Shown here in pieces: positions 1 through 8,540 of a DNA stretch of 64,000 nucleotides. The notes under the pieces were generated by a model, which was not told the DNA's origin, ran no database searches, and was given only the letters and a program-made list of their open reading frames with translations. Every line of letters begins with the position of its first letter. Position 1 is the stretch's first letter. Made by a program: the position numbers and the translations under genes. Source of the DNA: Verrucomicrobium sp. BvORR106 (GTDB taxonomy: Bacteria > Verrucomicrobiota > Verrucomicrobiia > Verrucomicrobiales > Verrucomicrobiaceae); the NCBI RefSeq assembly GCF_000739655.1, contig NZ_BATR01000112.1, positions 1 through 64,000 on the forward strand. The letters run 5' to 3'.

Positions 1-1
1 G

Positions 2-1870
2 GCCGCTCCGGGGAAATGGTCTCGTGCCCTGCTCATTGTTTTCCTGGGATTCTCCTGGCTGCTTCAGGTGTTCCTCCTGGTGGCTGAGTTCAACTTCTTT
101 GCGGAGTTCAACTCCCGGTTCAACACGGTGGCGATCGACTACCTGATCTATCCGCATGAGGTCTTCGCGAACATGTACCAGTCCTTTCCACTCGGGTGGA
201 TTCTCGGGGGTGTCACGGCAGGGGGCTCCGTGATCACCTGGCTGCTGCTGAAGGTGGCCGGCCCAACGCGCCGGCCGACCCGGAGTGTTGGCCAGGCTCC
301 GCGTCGTACGGGTTCGGCGCTGAGCTGGGTGCTGCCGGTGGTGCTGCTGACGGCGACACTGCCACTCGTCCCCTGGCAGCAGAGTCATGACCGGGTGATG
401 AACGAGCTGGGCAACAACGGCCTGGTCGCAGGGGTGACGGCGGCGGTGACCCGAAACCTGGACTACACGGCCTTCTACCCCCACATGGATCGTGAGGCGG
501 CTTACCGCCGGGTCAAGGCGCTGCTGGCCACGCCAGACTCCACCTACGTGGAACCACATGATGTGTACAATCTACGGCGGCAGGTGCATGGCCGTCCCGG
601 TGCCAAGCCTCTGAATGTGTGTCTGCTCATGGAGGAGAGCCTGGGCAGCGAGTTCTGGGGCAGTCTGGGGCGCACCAAGAAGGACGGCACTCCGCACACG
701 CTAACGCCCCACCTGGACCGACTGGCCGACGACGAAGGCTGGCTCTTTGACAATCTCTGGGCCGATGGCAACCGGACCATCCGCGGGTTCGAGGGTATTC
801 TGGCGAGCTTTCCGCCCCTGCCCGGGGACAGCATTGTGGCCCGTGACCGTACGGAGAACGTGGAGACTCTGGGCCGGGTGATGACCCGCCAGGGGTACGA
901 GACGCTCTTCATGTATGCTGGTCGCAGCCTGTTCGACGGAATGGGTCCCTTTGCCATCAAGAACGGATGGAAGCGCTTCCTGCATCAGGGCAACTTTGAA
1001 AAGCCGGTTTTCACGAATGCCTGGGGCGTTAGCAACGAGGACCTCTATGCCCGCGCCATTCTGGAGATGCGGTCACTGCACCAGACGGGCAAGCCGTTTC
1101 TCCTGACGATGTTGTCGGTCTCGAATCACGTGCCATTCACCTATCCTTCCACCGGGCCGTCGCCTCTGGACGCTCTGCACCCTGAAGCTGAGAGACCTGC
1201 CCCGGACTATGCACAGGGGAGAATTTCCCAGAACCCTGATGAGCATCGGCGGGAGTTTGCCGTGCGTTATGTGGACTGGTGTCTGGGCCGTTTCTTCCAG
1301 GAGGTGAAGAAGGAGCCGTTCTGGCAGGACACAATCTTCGTCGTGGTGGCAGATCACGGCGCGCGCGTGTATGGCAGCCAGGCGGTGCCGATCAAGAGCT
1401 ATGAGATCCCCATGCTCATCCTCGGCCCGGCGGTGGTCAAGCAACCTGAACGTCACTCCATGCTGGCCTGCCAGCTGGATGTGGCGCCGACGCTGCTGGG
1501 GCTCACGGGGCAGCCCTATGAATCTCTCTTCTTTGGCAGGGATCTGCTGAACACGCCGGAAGTGCCCTTTGCCAAGGTGCTCATGCACCACAACCGGGAG
1601 GTCGCTTCCTACCGGAACGAGCAAATGGTGGTGTTCGGGCTCAACCAGAGCATGGAGTTCTTTGGCGGGAACCCCAAGAGCGGCAAGATGGCGCCCCTGC
1701 CTGGGATGAGTGCGGCCAGTGCTCCGATGGTGGAGGATGCGACGGCGCTCTTTCAAGTGGCGGATGATCTCTACATGAACCGACGCTACCGGATCGACGG
1801 TGTTGAGCCGTCAACGGGGCGTGCAGAGGCTGACAAGAATCGCGTGGCCAGAGTGAAAGAGAGCCGGTGA
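2..1870 (+). CDS. LtaS-like membrane sulfatase/phosphoglycerol transferase family protein (5' end missing)
   Basis: The reading frame is open to the left edge, so the N-terminus is missing; a GTG at 68 is only an internal candidate start. The first ~80 residues hold membrane-spanning hydrophobic segments, followed by a large extracytoplasmic alkaline-phosphatase-superfamily domain. Visible motifs are the metal-site stretch LLMEESLGSEFW, the NRTIRGFE stretch that carries the nucleophilic Thr in LtaS-type enzymes, and VVVADHGARVYG with the C-terminal metal ligands. Known relatives transfer phosphoglycerol or phosphoethanolamine groups to envelope glycans, or act as arylsulfatases. The Thr rather than a Cys-x-Pro-x-Arg sulfatase site favours the phosphotransferase branch. 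The substrate cannot be read from the sequence. Confidence 0.82.
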   Translation, partial: AAPGKWSRALLIVFLGFSWLLQVFLLVAEFNFFAEFNSRFNTVAIDYLIYPHEVFANMYQSFPLGWILGGVTAGGSVITWLLLKVAGPTRRPTRSVGQAPRRTGSALSWVLPVVLLTATLPLVPWQQSHDRVMNELGNNGLVAGVTAAVTRNLDYTAFYPHMDREAAYRRVKALLATPDSTYVEPHDVYNLRRQVHGRPGAKPLNVCLLMEESLGSEFWGSLGRTKKDGTPHTLTPHLDRLADDEGWLFDNLWADGNRTIRGFEGILASFPPLPGDSIVARDRTENVETLGRVMTRQGYETLFMYAGRSLFDGMGPFAIKNGWKRFLHQGNFEKPVFTNAWGVSNEDLYARAILEMRSLHQTGKPFLLTMLSVSNHVPFTYPSTGPSPLDALHPEAERPAPDYAQGRISQNPDEHRREFAVRYVDWCLGRFFQEVKKEPFWQDTIFVVVADHGARVYGSQAVPIKSYEIPMLILGPAVVKQPERHSMLACQLDVAPTLLGLTGQPYESLFFGRDLLNTPEVPFAKVLMHHNREVASYRNEQMVVFGLNQSMEFFGGNPKSGKMAPLPGMSAASAPMVEDATALFQVADDLYMNRRYRIDGVEPSTGRAEADKNRVARVKESR

Positions 1871-1904
1871 GTGAGGGGAGGCAACGCAGGGTTTTGACCT
1901 CGCA

Positions 1905-2294
1905 CTACTCCTTGGGAATCTGCGTCCAGGCGTGTTCCTTCCGCTCCAGGGTGAAGTGAAATTTCTCGCCTTCAAACTCGGTAACCAAATCTAGGATGAG
2001 CTTCTTTTCTGATTGCTCGATGATGCGGGCAGTGATGCGTTGCTGCCCTCCATCACCAGGCACATAGATCTGTTTTTTCTCGGGATCGAACTGGATGTAT
2101 CCTTTGATAAGAAACTCCACACGCTGAAGGTAAGTGAGCTCGAAGAGTTGCTGCGGGAGGGCGAGGTAGATTTCTCCCAGACTGGTGAATTCGTAACTGG
2201 TCGTCGCAAGGAAATTGTCGGGCAGCGTTTCCGCCGCGGACACCATCGGGGCAGTTGTCAGGAAGAGCGCAAGGAGCAGAGGGGAACGTCTCAT
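1905..2294 (-). CDS. small secreted protein of unknown function
   Basis: A 129-residue protein with a clean signal peptide (MRRSPLLLALFLTTAPMVSA, then AETLP). The mature part is about 108 residues, mixed beta-like, with the periodic phrase FEGEKFHFTLERKEHAWTQI near the end. No family was recognised. It is the last gene of a leftward group with the genes at 2355-2972 and 3022-3339; about 60 bp separate it from its neighbour and the 3' end faces the convergent sulfatase-fold gene across 34 bp. Secretion is inferred from the signal peptide; no catalytic motif is visible. Confidence 0.6.
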   Translation of the reverse strand: MRRSPLLLALFLTTAPMVSAAETLPDNFLATTSYEFTSLGEIYLALPQQLFELTYLQRVEFLIKGYIQFDPEKKQIYVPGDGGQQRITARIIEQSEKKLILDLVTEFEGEKFHFTLERKEHAWTQIPKE

Positions 2295-2354
2295 GGGGGC
2301 GGCTGATGGGGTTGTTTAACTTAAAGACGCCAGGTTCAGATCCATTCCTTGGCA

Positions 2355-2972
2355 TTATTTGGCACGGACCACCGGGGTGCTCGGTGGAGGGCTCTTGGCG
2401 GTGATCGTGATCTTAAGTGCGTTGCTCTTCAGATCGAGCCCGGGCACCATTTCGTAAAGCTTCTGGATGGCTGGCGAAATCTTGGGCTCTGCCAACATCT
2501 GCTCGTCGCCGAAGTAGTACTGCACACCTTTCCTGGACGTCTGGTAGTAGAATCGAATGAGGTAAGTGCCTGGAGGGAGCTGGGGGAGCAGTTGAGATTG
2601 CCACGAGCCGAAGAAGCCTGATTCGTAGGGATTGAATTCCTTGCCGGAAGGCACGGTGACAAAGTCCTCGATTCGAAGCTCGTTCATGTTGCCACATCGT
2701 GACTCGGGAGAAATCTTCAGAGGCTTGCCTTGAGAATCCATGAGCTCAAAGCCGCACTTCGGGTACCGCATCCCGTAACTGGATCCATCCAGGCTGCCTA
2801 CCAGCACCACGTCTCTGCCGAGATGATTGCCGATGCGGACCTTCACCTTGGGGTGCTCCCCATGGCGAACCACGGTGTTTTCCGCAGAAATCGAACAGGT
2901 GAACCACGACTCGGCGGCCGAAACGGTCGCTCCGACTGCCACGAGCATGCACAGGACGAGCGGTTTCATCAT
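2355..2972 (-). CDS. secreted protein of unknown function
   Basis: About 205 residues. The frame opens further upstream (to 3059), but the start at 2972 (MMKPLVLCMLVAVGATVSAA) gives a proper signal peptide and removes an overlap with the next gene upstream, so it is preferred. The mature protein looks like an immunoglobulin-fold-type domain: a beta-rich run with VVRHGEHPKVKVRIGNHLG, then LPPGTYLIRFYYQTS, the phrasing of carbohydrate-binding or intracellular-proteinase-inhibitor-like domains. That resemblance is an inference. It sits in the middle of the leftward three-gene set. Confidence 0.58.
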   Translation of the reverse strand: MMKPLVLCMLVAVGATVSAAESWFTCSISAENTVVRHGEHPKVKVRIGNHLGRDVVLVGSLDGSSYGMRYPKCGFELMDSQGKPLKISPESRCGNMNELRIEDFVTVPSGKEFNPYESGFFGSWQSQLLPQLPPGTYLIRFYYQTSRKGVQYYFGDEQMLAEPKISPAIQKLYEMVPGLDLKSNALKITITAKSPPPSTPVVRAK

Positions 2973-3021
2973 CGTGATGGCAGTTCTTAAAGGTTGGATG
3001 GGTCCTACAGCCGGAAACCAG

Positions 3022-3339
3022 TCAGCGTTGCGCTGGGCGGTTCGTCTGAATGGCGGCAACAGTGTCTTCGATCTTTGCCGCCATGCGCTGCATCTTCCGG
3101 TTGCCCAGGAGGAGGGTGGTCAACGACAGGAGGGCGAGAGGCAGCCAGACCATGAGCACCCACTTTCCCCAGGTGAATTGCGTGGCGATGATGGTGCACA
3201 GGATGGCACCAATGCTCGTGCGGATGAGCCAGCGCATCAGCTTGGCGCGAAGATAGTTCCTGGTGCTCAGGAGAACGGCTTCCTTCTGGGCCAACAGTTC
3301 CGCAGTGATGTCAGAAGGATCGGAGTTTGGGGCGGTCAT
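3022..3339 (-). CDS. small two-helix membrane protein
   Basis: A 105-residue protein with a short cytoplasmic N-terminus (ITAELLAQKEAVLLSTRNYL), two adjacent hydrophobic segments at about residues 40-55 and 62-78 (IRTSIGAILCTIIATQF and VLMVWLPLALLSLTTLLL) and a charged amphipathic tail (MAAKIEDTVAAIQ). No family was recognised. It is the first gene of the leftward group, so its upstream gap (3340-3477), shared with the divergent cbpA-like gene, probably holds both promoters. Confidence 0.55.
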   Translation of the reverse strand: MTAPNSDPSDITAELLAQKEAVLLSTRNYLRAKLMRWLIRTSIGAILCTIIATQFTWGKWVLMVWLPLALLSLTTLLLGNRKMQRMAAKIEDTVAAIQTNRPAQR

Positions 3340-3477
3340 ACTCGCGATGTTTTTTTGCTATTGTCTTACAAGGCGAGTGCGGGTCAATATCAATCGGATT
3401 GCGCTGTGGGAATCAAAGTGGGGCGCTGCGGTTTTTTTTGTTCGTGACAGCTTCAAATTCATCCTTCGAGCCGTATC

Positions 3478-4485
3478 ATGTCTGTGGAATTCAAGGACTA
3501 CTACGCAACCCTCGGGGTGGCCCGGGACGCCAAGGAAGAGGACATCAAAAAGGCCTTCCGCAAGCTGGCCCGGAAGCACCATCCTGACGTGGCCGAGGAC
3601 AAGAAGGCGGCGGAGGAGAAGTTCAAGGAGATCAACGAAGCCTATGAGGTGCTCGGCGATCAGGTGAAGCGCCAGAAGTATGACACGCTGGGAGCTGGAT
3701 GGCGGGAAGCCGATCAGCAGCAGGGCCAGACTCCTCCGCAATGGGGCGGGGGACGGCGCTACTCCGCTGCTGGTGGGCAGGGGCATGCGCAGGAGTTCCA
3801 TTTCGACGGCACCGGCTTCAGTGACTTCTTTGAGCAGTACTTTGGGGGCGGTGGTCAGGGAGGGCGGTTTCACGGTTTTGGTGATGAGGAAGGGTTTGCC
3901 GAAGAGATGCACCGCCAGGCCAACCGACCCCGTCGTGGTCATGACGTAGAGGGTGATATTTTGGTCACGCTGGATGAAGTGTTGCACGGAACAGAGCGTC
4001 CGCTTTCCCTAGCCACTACTGATCCCCGGACCGGAAAGCGGGATACGAAGTCCTTCACCGTGCGCATCCCACCTGGAGCCCCGGAGGGCAAGCGGATCCG
4101 CGTGGCGGGCCACGGGGGAGAGGGCGCGGGCGGCGGTGAGGCAGGGGACCTCTACCTGAAGGTGCGCTATGCGGCACATCCGGATTTTCGCACCCGGGGA
4201 GGGGATCTGTACTACGATCTCGATTTGGCACCTTGGGAGGCGGTGCTGGGCACGGAGGTGGTCGTGCGCGGTCTTCAGGGCGGCATCAAGGTGCGCATCC
4301 CGGCTGGCACCGGCCAGGACGGGCAGCTCCGCCTGAAGGGGCAGGGATTGCCTCAAGGAAAGTCTGGCGTGCGTGGCGATCTCTATGTGGTCGCTCACAT
4401 TCAGGTGCCCACTGACCTGAGCGAGCAAGAGCTCGCACTCTGGCAGAAACTGGCGTCCGAGTCCCACTTCAACCCCCGTCCCTGA
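3478..4485 (+). CDS. cbpA: CbpA-like class II J-domain co-chaperone
   Basis: A 335-residue DnaJ-family protein. The N-terminal J domain (residues ~5-70) has the HPD signature in [13 protein letters not shown] and the usual YYATLGV opening. A Gly/Phe-rich linker ([17 protein letters not shown]) follows, then two beta-sandwich C-terminal domains beginning near [17 protein letters not shown]. The CxxCxGxG zinc-finger repeats of true DnaJ are absent, which places it with CbpA/DjlA-type class II proteins. These stimulate DnaK ATPase and bind unfolded clients. The next gene, 7 bp downstream, is a CbpM-like modulator, which strongly supports the cbpA call. Confidence 0.9.
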   Translation: MSVEFKDYYATLGVARDAKEEDIKKAFRKLARKHHPDVAEDKKAAEEKFKEINEAYEVLGDQVKRQKYDTLGAGWREADQQQGQTPPQWGGGRRYSAAGGQGHAQEFHFDGTGFSDFFEQYFGGGGQGGRFHGFGDEEGFAEEMHRQANRPRRGHDVEGDILVTLDEVLHGTERPLSLATTDPRTGKRDTKSFTVRIPPGAPEGKRIRVAGHGGEGAGGGEAGDLYLKVRYAAHPDFRTRGGDLYYDLDLAPWEAVLGTEVVVRGLQGGIKVRIPAGTGQDGQLRLKGQGLPQGKSGVRGDLYVVAHIQVPTDLSEQELALWQKLASESHFNPRP

Positions 4486-4492
4486 GCAAGCC

Positions 4493-4804
4493 ATGAATCC
4501 GACTGAACCTGCTGATTCTGAAGTCCAAACGGTGCACTCACTGGAAGTGGTGGTGGAGCTGACCCACACCTCTCGCCATCTCGTGGCCGTGTATTGCCGA
4601 CATGGCTTCATTTCTCCCCTGAGTGAGGAGGTGCATGGAGGCTGGACCTTTGACGATGAGGCGGTGAGAAAACTTCGCCGCATGGAGTCCATGCGTGCCG
4701 CGTTTGGCATCAATCTGGCGGGACTGCATCTGGTTGAGGAGCTTCAGCAGGAACTGGAGATGCTGCGGGAGGAGGTGCGCTTCCTGCGGGGGCGGGTGCG
4801 CTGA
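4493..4804 (+). CDS. cbpM: CbpM-like chaperone modulator (MerR-type fold)
   Basis: A 103-residue protein directly downstream of the CbpA-like gene. The pattern is that of CbpM: a small winged-helix-like N-terminus (VAVYCRHGFISPL, then WTFDDEAVRKLRRMESM), followed by FGINLAGLHLVEELQQELEM and a charged helical tail. In known systems CbpM binds the J domain of CbpA and blocks its co-chaperone and DNA-binding activity. The overlap-free, 7-bp-spaced arrangement implies co-transcription and coupled expression. The call rests mainly on context plus this helix pattern. Confidence 0.8.
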   Translation: MNPTEPADSEVQTVHSLEVVVELTHTSRHLVAVYCRHGFISPLSEEVHGGWTFDDEAVRKLRRMESMRAAFGINLAGLHLVEELQQELEMLREEVRFLRGRVR

Positions 4805-4873
4805 TCCCGACTGCCCGGTCGCATCATCTGGGCAGCCGCCTTGCGCGTAACGTGATTGATGCTAGTTGAGAAA

Positions 4874-5734
4874 ATGCCCCGTTCCGCTCCGATCTATTTC
4901 GACTCCCACATGCATACCACCCTGTGCAAGCACGCGTGGGGAGAGCCTGAGGAGTACGCCCGCCATGCGGTGGAGCAGGGGCTTAAGGGCATCATCATCA
5001 CCTGCCACAGTCCGATGCCCCGGGGCTTCTGGCCCGGCGTCCGGATGGCAGACGCGCAGTTCGACGAATACGTCGCGCTCGTGGAGAAATGTCGCCAGCA
5101 GTTCGCGGGTCAGCTGGAGGTTCGCCTGGGATTGGAAAGTGACTACTTCCCCGGTTTCGAAGACTGGGCGGAGACGCTGCACCAGCGGGCGAAGTTTCAC
5201 TACATCCTGGGCTCCGTGCACTGGCAGGGTCCAGAGTACCGATCCCGGTTCGAGCAGAAGGGCCCGGACGCCTTCCGCCGCAGCTACTTCGACAACCTCG
5301 CGGCTTCCGCCGAGACCGGCCTCTTTGACAGTCTGGCTCACCCGGATCTCATCAAGAACTACCACTCCGCTGACTGGAAGTTCGAAGACTGGGAGGGCGA
5401 GGCCGTGAAGGCGCTGGATCGCATCGCCAAAACGGGTGTCGCCATGGAGCTGAATACTTCAGGCGTGCACAAGAGCTATTCTGAAATGAACCCCAGCCTC
5501 CCCATGCTCAAGCTCATGCAGGAGCGGGGCATTCCGGTGGTGCTGGGATCCGACTCCCACAAACCCTCCCGCGTGGCGGAGAGCTTCGTTAACGCCCTGC
5601 GCACCGTGCAGGACGCAGGCTATGACCGTGTCAGCATCTTCCAGAACCGCAAACGGGAGGAACTGCTCATCGCCGACATCCTGCCCACGCTGGGGAAAGG
5701 CGCCGAGACGATGGAGGCGGTGGGAGTTCTTTGA
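4874..5734 (+). CDS. PHP-domain histidinol-phosphatase family protein
   Basis: About 286 residues. The PHP metal motifs are clear: FDSHMHTTLCKHAWG (the H-x-H pair plus a later His), ITCHSPMP, GLESDYFPGFED, LGSVHW, SLAHPDLIK and the closing GSDSHKP. HisJ/HisK-type enzymes hydrolyse L-histidinol phosphate in histidine synthesis, but PHP proteins also act on other phosphoesters and no other his gene is nearby, so the substrate is tentative. Starts at 4856 (TTG) or 4859 (ATG) are possible; 4874 is preferred because GAG lies just upstream and the conserved FDSHMHT follows eight residues later. Confidence 0.82.
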   Translation: MPRSAPIYFDSHMHTTLCKHAWGEPEEYARHAVEQGLKGIIITCHSPMPRGFWPGVRMADAQFDEYVALVEKCRQQFAGQLEVRLGLESDYFPGFEDWAETLHQRAKFHYILGSVHWQGPEYRSRFEQKGPDAFRRSYFDNLAASAETGLFDSLAHPDLIKNYHSADWKFEDWEGEAVKALDRIAKTGVAMELNTSGVHKSYSEMNPSLPMLKLMQERGIPVVLGSDSHKPSRVAESFVNALRTVQDAGYDRVSIFQNRKREELLIADILPTLGKGAETMEAVGVL

Positions 5735-5737
5735 AAT

Positions 5738-5894
5738 AAACCACAGAGGCGCAGAGAGCACAGAGACTGAAACTGAGGTTTAGACAGAATTCACAAAATT
5801 AGGGTTCAGCTTTTGCGCATCGCATTTCCCCAGTCCCATTCTGTTAATTCCGTCTAAAAAGTCATTCCTCTGTGTTCTCTGTGCCTCTGTGGTT
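5738..5894. repeat. 157-bp imperfect palindromic intergenic repeat
   Basis: Fills the gap between the two convergent genes. The outer arms 5739-5766 and 5867-5894 (ACCACAGAGGCGCAGAG against the reverse complement of CTCTGTGCCTCTGTGGT) match with about three differences over 28 bases. An inner pair, TTTAGACAGAATTCACA at 5779 against the complement of TGTTAATTCCGTCTAAA at 5842, extends the palindrome. ORFs across it are short. The outer arm resembles CCACAGAGRCRCAGAG repeats that I recall from many environmental genomes, which is memory and not a search. It may be a REP/MITE-like element that also folds as a terminator for both flanking genes. Confidence 0.75.
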
Positions 5895-5911
5895 AATCCA
5901 TCATGACCATC

Positions 5912-7801
5912 CTACCCCTGACTCCCTCTCCACCGATAAACGTGGTATCCAAACATCTCCTCCGTTCCGGGAAGGTGGGTTAGCATCTCGAACTCCCCAG
6001 ACTGCTTCACGCGCTGGAACATTTCCGGGTGGCGCGGGCCGGTGACGGACTCGCCGCAGAGGTAGATGTAGAGCGGCAGGGAGCGGGCCTGGGCGTCTTT
6101 TACGATCGCTTCCAGCTCTGCGGGAGTCTTCAGTACTCGCACCTCGTGATCGTAGCTTTCCGCCTGTCGGTCGCTCACTCCGAAAGTGCCCGTCAGCGCG
6201 TTGGGTGCCTGGGCGCGGATGAACTCCACGGTCTCGCGAATCGGCTGCCGGTCATGCTCCCGGATCTTCGCGGTAGTATCCCACGTGGTCCAGGCAAAGG
6301 CACCCACGAGGAGGGCTAGCAGGCTAGCTTCCAGCCGGGGCTGGCGTCGCGCCAGAAACTGAACTCCCAGCGGCAGCACCAGCACCATGGGGATCAGGGT
6401 GTAGATCAGGTACCACACCCACATGGGTTGGTGTTTCAAGGCGGTGTGAGTATAGGCTAGTGCACTTGCCACCGTGATGGCCGTAATTCCAAGATAGCGC
6501 GATGCGGGTCGGCGGCAGGCACCGATGAAACCTAGAAGGGCCAGCAGCGGCAGGATGCCGAGTATGAAGATCTTAAAGGGCCAGCCAGCGTGCGTGATCA
6601 CCAACTCCCAACTGGTGCCGGTGTGGAGATCGGGGAGGGGATTGGTGTGCCCCCAGCCGATGGCCCATCCCGAGAGCAGATCTCTCACCCAAGGCCAACC
6701 CATGTCGAGACGGGGAGAGTTGGGATCGTTCAGGTAGAGCAACAACTGAGGCACGCTGGGTGCCATCCACCAGATCACCGGGATAGCGCCCAGAAGGTTG
6801 AAACCCACCAGCCGCAGCAGTTCCCGATGCCGTCCGGAGAGCCAAAACTCCGTGACCAAAAAGAGATTCACCGCCGCCGCCACATACAGTGAGCCTGCGA
6901 AGCACAGGAGGTAACCTGCCTCTGCGAAGGCAAAGACCAGCCACCAGCGCAGCCTGCCATCCCGTGATGCCAGCAGGGCTGCCACCAGATTCAGCGCCAT
7001 GAAGGCCATCATGGTGGAGTAGCCCTTGGACTCTGCCGAATAGCGGATGTGCCACGGAGAGATGGCCAGCAGGGCCGCGGCGGCCAGACCCACGGCGGGG
7101 CCACCCATCTGAAAGCCCAGCCAGCCTACCAAGATGATGGTCACCAGGGACGAGAGGAATGAGGGCATGCGGAGCGCAGCCTCATTGAACGCATCGGCGG
7201 GCGCTCCGGTGACAGCCCGCCAGACGTTCATGGAAACGCGGGAGGCTGCGGCCGTGAAGACGTGGTTGTTTCCATGTCCGTTGTCGAAGAGGGTCTTCTC
7301 CCAAGACGCAGGCTTAAAGATGGTGAGGCCATCCTTGTGCACCCACTCGCCGTGGGAATAGACCCGCAAGGAATACTCCTCGTCATTCCAGAGGCTGTGG
7401 TGCAACCGCGGAGCCCGTTCCCACGCACCCACGAGGGTGATGGCCAGCATCGCCGCCCAGAACCATGCCGGCGCGCCGGCGTTCTTGGAATGCTGAAGCC
7501 CCACCTGCTTGGGCAGCCAGTTGCGGTGCGTCACCAGCAGCAGCGCCGCTCCGACGGCGCTGACGATGCTGGCCCACCAGAGGCCAATGACCCGGAACTC
7601 TGGCACGTCCAGTTCCCGCCCTTTTGCCAGCCGCTTTTGCACCATCTTGCCCCACGGTGTTTCCGCTTCGAGCGTGTACACCACACTGCCCACCAGCAGG
7701 GCGGCCAGCACCAGCAGCAGCACGGCCCCCGACCGCCCATATTGTGTGGTGAGGCGCTGCCATTGCTGGCGCATCCAAGTGAAGGGGGCGGACAAACTCA
7801 T
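5912..7801 (-). CDS. GT39-like polytopic membrane glycosyltransferase
   Basis: About 629 residues with at least ten hydrophobic segments spread along the protein. After two N-terminal helices comes a periplasmic loop with LHHSLWNDEEYSLRVYSHGEW, whose acidic pair after the first helices is typical of the catalytic Asp/Glu in GT-C enzymes of the PMT/ArnT type. These use polyprenyl-phosphate sugars to modify proteins or lipid A in the inner membrane. The start at 7801 (MSLSAPFTWMRQQW) is preferred over an upstream one at 7885, which would overlap the promoter of the divergent gene. The acceptor is unknown. Confidence 0.72.
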   Translation of the reverse strand: MSLSAPFTWMRQQWQRLTTQYGRSGAVLLLVLAALLVGSVVYTLEAETPWGKMVQKRLAKGRELDVPEFRVIGLWWASIVSAVGAALLLVTHRNWLPKQVGLQHSKNAGAPAWFWAAMLAITLVGAWERAPRLHHSLWNDEEYSLRVYSHGEWVHKDGLTIFKPASWEKTLFDNGHGNNHVFTAAASRVSMNVWRAVTGAPADAFNEAALRMPSFLSSLVTIILVGWLGFQMGGPAVGLAAAALLAISPWHIRYSAESKGYSTMMAFMALNLVAALLASRDGRLRWWLVFAFAEAGYLLCFAGSLYVAAAVNLFLVTEFWLSGRHRELLRLVGFNLLGAIPVIWWMAPSVPQLLLYLNDPNSPRLDMGWPWVRDLLSGWAIGWGHTNPLPDLHTGTSWELVITHAGWPFKIFILGILPLLALLGFIGACRRPASRYLGITAITVASALAYTHTALKHQPMWVWYLIYTLIPMVLVLPLGVQFLARRQPRLEASLLALLVGAFAWTTWDTTAKIREHDRQPIRETVEFIRAQAPNALTGTFGVSDRQAESYDHEVRVLKTPAELEAIVKDAQARSLPLYIYLCGESVTGPRHPEMFQRVKQSGEFEMLTHLPGTEEMFGYHVYRWRGSQG

Positions 7802-7917
7802 GTGGTAAAGAAGGACGTTTGACGGTCGGGCGGTTGTCCCTATGATGCCGCAGGCGCGTGATGCGCAACGTGTTTCCGCATTCAAAACTGCAAACCCCAG
7901 AAAGATCCCGATTCAAC

Positions 7918-8451
7918 ATGAGTGACGCGTACGAGTGGGCCGCCCGATTTGGCGAGATGTTCGTGAGCTGCTGCGACGAATACGAAGAGGGCAACACCGA
8001 CTACGATGCGTGGTTTGACGAGGAGGACCTCGCAAATCTGAAGGCCATCGGCTGCAAGCCCCGTGAGTTCTTTGACTTCGTGGAAGATTGCTGCGCGGCG
8101 GAGGGGCTGGAGCCCACGCCGGAATCCGCGTTGTTGATCACTGCCGTCCGTCGCGACTACTTCCTGATCGAGCAGAAGGGCCAGACCAGTACCCATGTGG
8201 TGCCGCCCTCAGAACTCCCGGCCAAGACGGCCGAGTTGGACGGGATCCCCTGGCTGCCTCGCATCATCGCCAAGGCGGAGGCCAAGCTCCGTGGCGAGAT
8301 GGATCCGGACACCATGTTCTTCTGCGGGGGCGACCGGGCGTTCCTGAGCCGTCATCACCTGCATCCCGCGGATTTCCTGCGCGTGGTCTGGGCGGCCAAA
8401 GGCGACACCGCCCGCATTTTGGATTTCGTTAAAACCGGCAAGTTTTCCTGA
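7918..8451 (+). CDS. DUF5069-like cytosolic protein
   Basis: A 177-residue soluble protein without signal peptide. The C-terminal half reads DGIPWLPRIIAKAEAKLRGEM, then a FLSRHHLHPADFLRVVWAAKG run and RILDFVKTGKFS. This resembles the DUF5069 pattern (a 'LPR.I.KA' helix followed by a small 'F...GL...F...V' unit). The N-terminal half is acidic (CCDEYEEGNTDYDAWFDEEDL). I recognise only the family resemblance; the function is unknown. An earlier in-frame start at 7858 exists, but the N-terminus fits best at 7918. A strong terminator follows directly. Confidence 0.6.
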   Translation: MSDAYEWAARFGEMFVSCCDEYEEGNTDYDAWFDEEDLANLKAIGCKPREFFDFVEDCCAAEGLEPTPESALLITAVRRDYFLIEQKGQTSTHVVPPSELPAKTAELDGIPWLPRIIAKAEAKLRGEMDPDTMFFCGGDRAFLSRHHLHPADFLRVVWAAKGDTARILDFVKTGKFS

Positions 8452-8458
8452 AGACGGG

Positions 8459-8492
8459 AAGGCAAGGCGGGGCTAAAGCCTCGTTGCCTTTT
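8459..8492 (+). terminator. rho-independent terminator after the DUF5069-like gene
   Basis: Stem AAGGCAA (8459-8465) pairs with TTGCCTT (8484-8490). After a two-base bulge, CGGGGC (8468-8473) pairs with GCCTCG (8478-8483, one G-U) around a TAAA loop. Four Ts close it. It begins 7 bp after the stop codon. The TTG at 8484, which could be read as a kdsA start, lies inside the 3' arm. Confidence 0.78.
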
Positions 8493-8540
8493 CCCGGCTC
8501 CTTCGTACAATCGCTCTCACCCTATTGCTCCCTTCCTCCC

